In this document: positions 50,612 to 58,400 of the stretch, in pieces
How positions within the stretch are numbered: position 1 is the first letter of the stretch
How the letters are laid out: each line of letters begins with the position of its first letter
Source: Oscillospiraceae bacterium
Lineage (GTDB): Bacteria; Bacillota; Clostridia; Oscillospirales; Ruminococcaceae
Assembly: GCA_021199355.1 (NCBI GenBank)
Contig: JAJQIF010000010.1
Location: forward strand, 1 to 64,000
Length of the DNA: 64,000 nt
Direction: 5' to 3'
Program-made: the position numbers and the translations under genes
Notes under the pieces: generated by a model
What the model was told of the DNA's origin: nothing
The model's input: the letters and a program-made list of their open reading frames with translations, nothing else
Database searches by the model: none

Positions 50612-52339
50612 TTACTTGTCGTCTCCGCCCATTCTCTTCTTGGTGATAAGGAGAATGATAGCCCCAACCACCAACACACCGCCTACTATGTAGAAGATAG
50701 TAGTACCGATACCACCGGTAGAAGGCAATTTGGCACCGGTGTGGTTTTCGACTGTTGCTGAAACAGTACCATCACAAGTGCTTGTAACTTCTGCAGTGTT
50801 AAACGTCGCGAGCGCTTCGTAATCATCGGTCAACCATGTACCCTGATCGTTCTGCTTATATGTAGCAGCAATTTCAACTGTAACAGGGTCAGACATTATA
50901 TTATATCCGGACGGTGCCTTAGTCTCCAAGAGATAATAGGTTCCTTGATCCAAACCAATCACACTGAATAAACCGTTAGCGTCGGAGGTCAGCGTAGAAG
51001 CGTCGTCTATATCTGTCACCCAACCAGCAACTCTGTTGTTCGCATCCACCTGTACATACTCATACACACCGCTGTCATTTTTCCTATAAAGGACGAACTC
51101 AGCATCTGGAAGAGTTTCTGTTGTATCATCAGCATCAACCTTAGTTACGTCAATCTCGTAAGTCCAAGTGACATCTCGGTCGGTAACGGTCTTGCCGGTA
51201 CCACTGCCATACATGTTATTTGAGTATTCAAGATAAACCTTGTTATCATTCCCATCACCGCCAATAACAGCTTCCTTGTTTAAAATAGCAGTAAATACGA
51301 CTTGAATCAACGTGTTTTCATTTGTTACAATAGTATTTGTACCGTCAGACAAAGTCTTTGTATCGCTTAAGGTTACGGTAAAGTCGTTATAGTCGCCGTT
51401 GGCGGTTGTTCCGGTTGTAGTGTAACCGGAGGAAGCAACTTCAACAACTCCTGTACCACTCGTTGCATGAGCTTTCGCATTTGCCACGTTCGTATCGTAA
51501 TTACTGTCATTGTAAACATAGACAGCGACAACACTTGAGAAGGTCAATCCCTTATAAAGCGAATCATGGAAGATAAGCGTATATGAGCTATACGAAGCGT
51601 AGTCGGTAGGGAGCGAAGCGGTGAGGTAATAAGTAACAGTATCGCCGATATTAACATCAAGGTCGCTTATAGCCTTATCGATTTTCGGAAGGTTGTATTT
51701 GGATTCGAGAGGGTCGGCTGTGCCACCGTCTACGGTAACTGTCATCGCCAAAATATAACGGGAATACGCACCGGTGCTACCATCAGCGTTGGTCGGAATA
51801 CCGGTGGTCTTAATCAGATAGTAACCTGCGGCAAGCCCGGAAATGGTGTAGTTATAGGATTTGTCAGCTTGCACTACCCCCGTATCAGAAGCCGTGCCAG
51901 TAGCACCGGTTTTCATATAATCTGCAACTACTTCCGCAAATTGTTGAACTACATCGTCGTTTTTGCCATATACCGACAAAACTGCGGCTACAGTAGAGGC
52001 AGAGTACCAAGGTTTGCCGGTCGATGTATTATCCTGAGTGAAAGGATAGATATTCTTGTCCTCATCTTTGATTTCTGCAAGAGCCTGATAGATAGTCTTA
52101 TTAGACAACAACGTCGTATCATCTATGTTACTGCTCCAGTAAATCTTTTTTAACATATTGTTAGTGCTGTCGTATGTACCAGTGAAGACTTGATATGCAG
52201 TATAAGTATATCCAGCATCAGGGCTATTGACGACGAGTGTATATGTCGGCGTGTTAGCCGTCGCACTGACCATCACGCTCATCGACATAAGCATCAGGAC
52301 TGAAAGAATTAATGCTGTGATTCTTTTGAGCTTTTTCAT
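50612..52339 (-). CDS. Major (backbone) pilin, SpaA/isopeptide type, LPSTG
   Basis: 575 residues. Signal peptide MKKLKRITALILSVLML to VSATA, an N-terminal pilin domain, the Lys-containing region YNLPKIDKAISDLDVNIGDTVTYYL, a fimbrial isopeptide domain, and a C-terminal SpaA/Cna-B domain with the E-box YYLLETKAPSGYN. The sorting signal is LPSTGG, with a helix and a basic tail. ATG 52339 with AAAGGAGAG upstream; the longer frame to 52396 is outside the signal peptide. Substrate of the adjacent sortase. Confidence 0.92.
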   Translation of the reverse strand: MKKLKRITALILSVLMLMSMSVMVSATANTPTYTLVVNSPDAGYTYTAYQVFTGTYDSTNNMLKKIYWSSNIDDTTLLSNKTIYQALAEIKDEDKNIYPFTQDNTSTGKPWYSASTVAAVLSVYGKNDDVVQQFAEVVADYMKTGATGTASDTGVVQADKSYNYTISGLAAGYYLIKTTGIPTNADGSTGAYSRYILAMTVTVDGGTADPLESKYNLPKIDKAISDLDVNIGDTVTYYLTASLPTDYASYSSYTLIFHDSLYKGLTFSSVVAVYVYNDSNYDTNVANAKAHATSGTGVVEVASSGYTTTGTTANGDYNDFTVTLSDTKTLSDGTNTIVTNENTLIQVVFTAILNKEAVIGGDGNDNKVYLEYSNNMYGSGTGKTVTDRDVTWTYEIDVTKVDADDTTETLPDAEFVLYRKNDSGVYEYVQVDANNRVAGWVTDIDDASTLTSDANGLFSVIGLDQGTYYLLETKAPSGYNIMSDPVTVEIAATYKQNDQGTWLTDDYEALATFNTAEVTSTCDGTVSATVENHTGAKLPSTGGIGTTIFYIVGGVLVVGAIILLITKKRMGGDDK

Positions 52340-52380
52340 TGTTATGCTCTCCTTTATTATAGAATTTAGTTTGTATTCAT

Positions 52381-52434
52381 GCCCTTCCACGGGCATTGTC
52401 TTCTTTTCTCCTGCGCTCTCCCAAAGCGGGAGAG
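52381..52434. other. Two hairpins between adhesin and major pilin genes
   Basis: GCCC-TTCCAC-GGGC and CTCTCCC-AAAGC-GGGAGAG lie in the 109 bp gap, without T-runs. They could protect or process the mRNA so that the pilin is made in excess of the adhesin. This is inferred from structure only. Confidence 0.4.
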
Positions 52435-52448
52435 GCAGTCATTAAAGG

Positions 52449-55400
52449 TTAGCTTTTCGGTCCGGCTCGTGAATCACCGTTCCGGTCTTTCGAGAGCTTC
52501 TTCTGCCTCCGGAAGAGCTTTGTCTCGCTCGGGGCGCCGGGCTTTGAAGGCTTGCGGACGGGCGTGTCATTGCTCGCCGCCGAGAAGCGAATCCGGTGGA
52601 TGTTTCTGTATGCACAGCCGAGGAGTGCCAGGACCATCAGCGCCATGCCGATGAAGATGTAAATCCTCTCGTTCTGCCCGCCGGTGGAGGGGAGGGAGTA
52701 ACCGACCGAGTCGTCAGAAACAGTGTTGGTGACTGTAACAGTTACACTGCCGTCAAAATTAATCATTCTTGAATACTCGGTGTTGGTAACTCCGCTGACG
52801 ACTGTAGCTGTTTCAACAAAATAGTAGCAACAGGTATAGACAGTGCCGTCGTCGGTAACCTTATACTTCGGCAAGCCGGTGACTGTCCATGTCCAGTTAT
52901 CAGTATCGCAGACTGTCTTCTCGTATGACTCATACTGTGAACCATTGAAGTCGGTTTCAAGATAGCTTCCGCTCTGAGTGTCGAATCCGCTTGTGAGGTA
53001 ATAATACAGCTGAACCGTAATGTTACTGCCATCTGCCTTTGTCGTAGCGTCGTCGCCGTTTTTGTCAACCCAGACCTTATTGACGGTTGCGGAAAGCTCT
53101 TCTACAAGAGTATTGACAATAACGAGCTGTCCGCCGTCATGCTCCCCTTCAATCTGGGAGTAAGTAGCATAGACATCATAGCCGCTGATACCCTTGACAC
53201 TGCTTGTGTCTTCGACGAAGTAGTAATAGCAGTAGTACTCAACGCCGCCCGAAGTGTAGCTGAGCGGAAGGTTTGCAACCGCTACAGACCAGTCATTGGA
53301 GCTATCAAGTGTGTATGTGTAGTACTGAGTGCCAGTAACATTGCCGTACTCGTCGGTGATTTCGGTTGTGTAAGGCGTGCCGCTGTGGAGCTCGCTTTCG
53401 GTGTAGTAAGCTGAAACCGTACCGATGACCTTCAGATCTACAAGCGTCGCAGAGAAGCTACTGTTTGTTTCAAGCTGAAGAGCTACACCGTTATAGTCTG
53501 CATAGACATCAGAGGCGGACTTGTAACCACTGTTCTTGAGCTCTGTTTCAGCCATCGTCTTAGTCGAGTAATAAAGCGTTGCGGTCTTGCTTGAAGCGTC
53601 ATACAAGCTCATCGTCATATCAGGTTTAACAGCGCATATAGCTTCATAATTTGCTGACATATCACCCTGGATAACAAGACATAGATACGACAGAAGCGAA
53701 TAGTCGGATATTTCAACATTGCTCAGCTCAATCACAACATATTCTGCAGAATCACTGTAGACAGCGTCGATGAAACCATAGCCAGAGAAGACTGTGCTGT
53801 CCTCCTTCATTACTGCGCCTACAACAGGAGTGGTTTCGGTCTCCAACTTCGAAATAAAGTTGTTGTCATAGATGTAGTTGCCATCAGTGAACGATGTGGA
53901 GTTGAACCCAGTTGTCGGATTATAGAGCGTTACAGAAGTACTGCCCGAAGGCGAAACGCTTGAACCCGAGTAAGGGATAAGCACCTGAACGTCGGTGACG
54001 GTTACTCCGTCATAACCATAGAGGTACACCCAGCTGAAGTAATTCCAATCGAAGACCGAATCAGCTGTGAATGTGTCGACATAGAAGTCAACATATGAAC
54101 TATCGGTTCCGATTGCAGCAGTACTAGCAGTCAGAGTACCCTGTGTCACAGTCCCGTTATTATCATCGTAGTAGGACTGAATCAGTGCGCCGAGAGTGCT
54201 GTCACCGCCGGTCAAGTTGGTGTAATACACTCTTATGATAGCGCCGCTTGTAGAAAGCGAGGTCTGAAGATCAGCATTGCCGAAGCCAGCGCTCGAGAAC
54301 GCTGCCTGCCATGCAGGATATCCGCTGGTAGCAACGGCAAGTGAGATCGAGGTATCATCATCCTCAACAATTTCATATGTTGTGGAGGATATAGTCGATG
54401 TCGACGGAACAAGGATTTCAAGCGAAGTTATGGTGCCTGTGAATCCGGTTATACCATAGCTCGATGCCCAGATATTCGACTGGACATATACCTGAATATA
54501 GTCAGAGGATGACAGACTGAGCCCGCTCAAGATTCTGGATACAGGAACATATACTGTTCCCGAAGTACCGGAAGCGGTAACTGCTGTTGAAGCGTTCTTT
54601 GTGTTGCCAGAGCCATCGTTATACTGGATGCCTACATAGAACTGGATATTATCGTCTGTCGTTGCGTTGGTGTAAGCAACCTTGATTACTGCGCCTTCTG
54701 TCAGGACAAAATCAGCATAGCTGTCGCCATAGAACCAACTTCCCCAACCGCCACTGCTTGAATAAGCACTCGAATAATCCTGGGATATTGTTCCCGTTTC
54801 AGCCTTTGTGTCAACCGACGCAAGAACGCTGAAGCTTACGAGCGTAGCAGATTCATTCTTGCCACTGTTAAAGTTGAGGCATATACCACCGCAATCAGCT
54901 GTGAGCGTGTCCGCATCGGAATAGCCTGCGGATATCAGAGCAGAGCGGATTGTGCTTGTCGAATAGGTAACATAGGTATAGCTTCCTTCAGTGGTTACAG
55001 TAGTCGGTGATACCTGTGCAATTGGCTTATAGCTTGAGTTCTGAATAATCAGCTGTAATCCAGAAGCATCATCTGCATTCTGCAATACTAGCTGAACATA
55101 AGCATCGGAATAAGCTGTCTGATACAGTGCTGAAATGAGAGATGCTCTGTTGGAAAGGCTAATTGTATTCCAATAGTAACCGTTGCCGCCCGCAGAGTCA
55201 CCGTTTACAATAGCACTATTGGTGTTGTTGTTCAGGTACATCTGCGCCGTCGCACCAGACGAAGTTGATGAAATGGTTACGAGATTTGCCGTTGACGAAG
55301 AACCGGATGAGGACGTGGTTTCAGCTACGGACTTGGCAACCGAATACCAATAGAGCTTGACTTCGGTGGAATAGCCGGTCGCACTTATGCTGTTGCCGCT

Positions 55401-58400
55401 CTCATCAACCCAAAGCTTCTTTATCGCAGCAGAAGTCGTGGTCTTGGTGTTGGTTGCTTGAACGCTCTCGCTCTTCGTCGCTATGTCTATTGCTTCGCTT
55501 GGCGAAGTGCCTGTGGAGCCGCTTGCCCAGTCGGAAGGAAGAACCTTCGCATAATTGGAAGTATCAGGTGACGACCAGTAGAAGTAGAAGGTCGTTAGAT
55601 CCTTGTCATTATAACCGATGTTGTAGCCTTCAGGCGAATCTACCTCAACGAGTTTATAAGCACGGTTGAATTCATACAAGCTGGCATCGTAGGTGATGGT
55701 GATTTCACCGTTCGCGTCGGTTACATAGGTGCCAATACGGGTCCATGTGCCGTCCTCAGCCTTGGTATCGGCATCACCGTGGAAGACATAGAGCGCGTAG
55801 GTTGCGCCCGAAAGTCTGACGCTTGTGTCGGTCGTGCTGACCTTAACAAGGGTGAACGATGTGTTCGGCTGATTCGGGACATATTCTTGAGGAGTGTAGG
55901 AAGTCTCATTGAGGTCGTAAACCTTGACGCTCGAGGTGTCAAAGTTACTCGGATAGGTCACGGATGTCGAGTCGTCATCATCAGACCAGTAGAAGTAAAT
56001 CGTATAGAGGGTGATGAGCTCATAGCCATCGGGAGCTTCACGCTCAACAAGACGGTAGAGTGTCTCGGTCTGATACCAACTATAGTAAGCAGTTTCAGTC
56101 GAGTTATAGGTAAACGCGCTTGAGAGGGAAATCTTGCCGTTTTCATCGGTGTAGATATAGTTATCGGAGCTCATCGGGTTTGAAGTCGAATCTGCTTTGG
56201 CGCCGGTGGAAGCATCATAACCGATGCTAAACTGGTCATATGTAACCTGAACCCAGCTGCCATTTACATACATTTCGAATGAGAACTTTGCATTCTCAAG
56301 CTTAGTGTCGTAGTTGTCAACGTCAACTTTGTAGATGGTAAGACCGCTTCCGCTCATGCTTGCACTGGTTCCGTACTTGCTCCATGTGCCGCTGGTCGAG
56401 TCATCATCTTTATCAAGATCGTCACTCTGGGCGCTCAGAGTTGCTGTGTTGCTGACGCCGTAACCTCCGCCGTCAACCTTGGTGACATTACCCACGACAT
56501 TGTAGGCATAGAGGAAGAGAATCGGCTTGCTGTCGGGAATTGAGGCTGTCAGGGTGTGGTAATACCAACCATAACCGTTATCAGACTGGCTATAGGTCCA
56601 TGCCACACTTATCTTCTCCATGTAGAAATATGTGGTTGTGGTGGTTGTATTGTTTTGATCATCCGTCGTGGTTACATCGTAAACATATACCGTTCCTCTC
56701 AGATTGGTCGAAGCATCGTAAATCTTCGAGGTTATGTCGGTAATCGTCTGGGTTACACCGTTCGAATCAACATAAGTGCCCGATTCGGTACTGCCGGTAT
56801 CAAAGGTTATCTCGCAAAGCTGATAGAAAGCAATAGATTCATTGTCCAGGCTCAGGAGGGCATTGTTATAGTTACCACCGTCACCCGAATAGTAAATACT
56901 GGCGATATCCGTAAGAGTCAGATTGCTTCCGTTGTTCAGCGTAGTGCCATGAATATTGAGAACAACCTGATACTTGATGGCGCTACCGACCTGAGCTCCC
57001 GTCTTGTCAACAGCATCATAATCTACAGTTTCATCGTCGCCGGTTTCCTTTTCCTCATAGTCGACGTTCTGGGTCTGGTCGTCTTCGCCGTAATCGCTTT
57101 TGCCATATTTGACGGAAACGTGGTTTGTATAGGACTTTTCAAGGTCGACATATACGGTACCGTTTGCGTCAGCCTCGGCATCCTTTATCATATCCGCCAA
57201 GCCGTCGATGGTCGCAGTGTAGGTTATGGTGATATAGCCACCGCCACCTACAAGCGAGCTGAGGCTTGTTGGAATCTGGATTTCAATCTCTGTGCCATCG
57301 GTCGAATTTCCGGTTACAGCACCGGTAATGGCGGTTTGAGTAACCCAACCAAAGTTAGCGGACATATTGCCGTCCGCATCTGCGGATTCTGCGGTCAGCG
57401 TCGCACTGTCATTTGCCATCTCGACCTTTGCGGAAACGAAGGTCAAACCTGCCGGCAAGGTATCAGTAATGTAATATGTTTCGGTACTGTTCGCCTGAAT
57501 ATAGGTATATACCTTCCAAGTGAGATTTCCACTGCTGTCAACGGTAGTGTCGGTCGTGCCATCCATAGTGGAACCGCCGTCGGTCTTGTAGACAGGGAGA
57601 TTCTCAACATAGCTGTCGTCGCTATAGAGACTGCCGATCTTAGTGGTGTTTTTGTAGCTCTTGGATGACACCTCGCCGGTATAAACCTTGGTTATATCCG
57701 CGGTTGTCGAATATTCAATTTTCCAATCGCCGGAAACTTCGAAAGCATCATTGAAGGTGATTCTGAAAGCAGTGAAAAGGTAAGTGCTCGTATCATCGTA
57801 GGTGCTCGCACCACCGCTCAACAAAGTGTCGTATTTAATCCAAGTTCCAGATTTCTTGTCATAGGCTTCGATAGTATAGTTGGCTCCGCTGTTGTATGGT
57901 ATGCTACCTGTGCCAATCGTAAGCCCGTCGTCCAAGGTTTCGAACAAAGCGATTATCTGTGAATAGGAGAACCACTGCTCTTCCGACCAGTTATAGCCAT
58001 CAAGGTCATCTTCGAAAACAGTGCCCTTCGTGATTCCGCCGACGGGAACCGTGGTGGTGGTCGACCAGTTCAGAATTCTCGTAACGGAAGCTATTGTTGT
58101 ATTGGTGTTGTCCGTGTAGATAATGACTGCATCTTCGGCATCTTCGAAGTCCTTGTTCAGGTAGCCGCCGATATCGACAGGCTCGTTCGCATACTTCTCA
58201 GCAACCGTATCTCCGTCTTCGTTTTTGACTTCGACATAGTTACGGGCTGTATATCCCGCCGTGCCAAGCGACACGCCTGCATCGGTCTTGTAGGTGATGG
58301 TGTATTCTTTACTGGTCAGGAACTTGATTCCGACAAACACGCCACTCTCGTATACATACTCATAATCGACCCCTTCGGTGCCGTTTATGGTCATACTGCC

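Noticed and set aside
56556-57668. A 370-codon plus-strand open frame within the adhesin gene
   Set aside because: Antisense to the giant adhesin. Long antisense frames are expected from its biased Thr/Ser/Tyr/Asp codons, and no start signal was seen.
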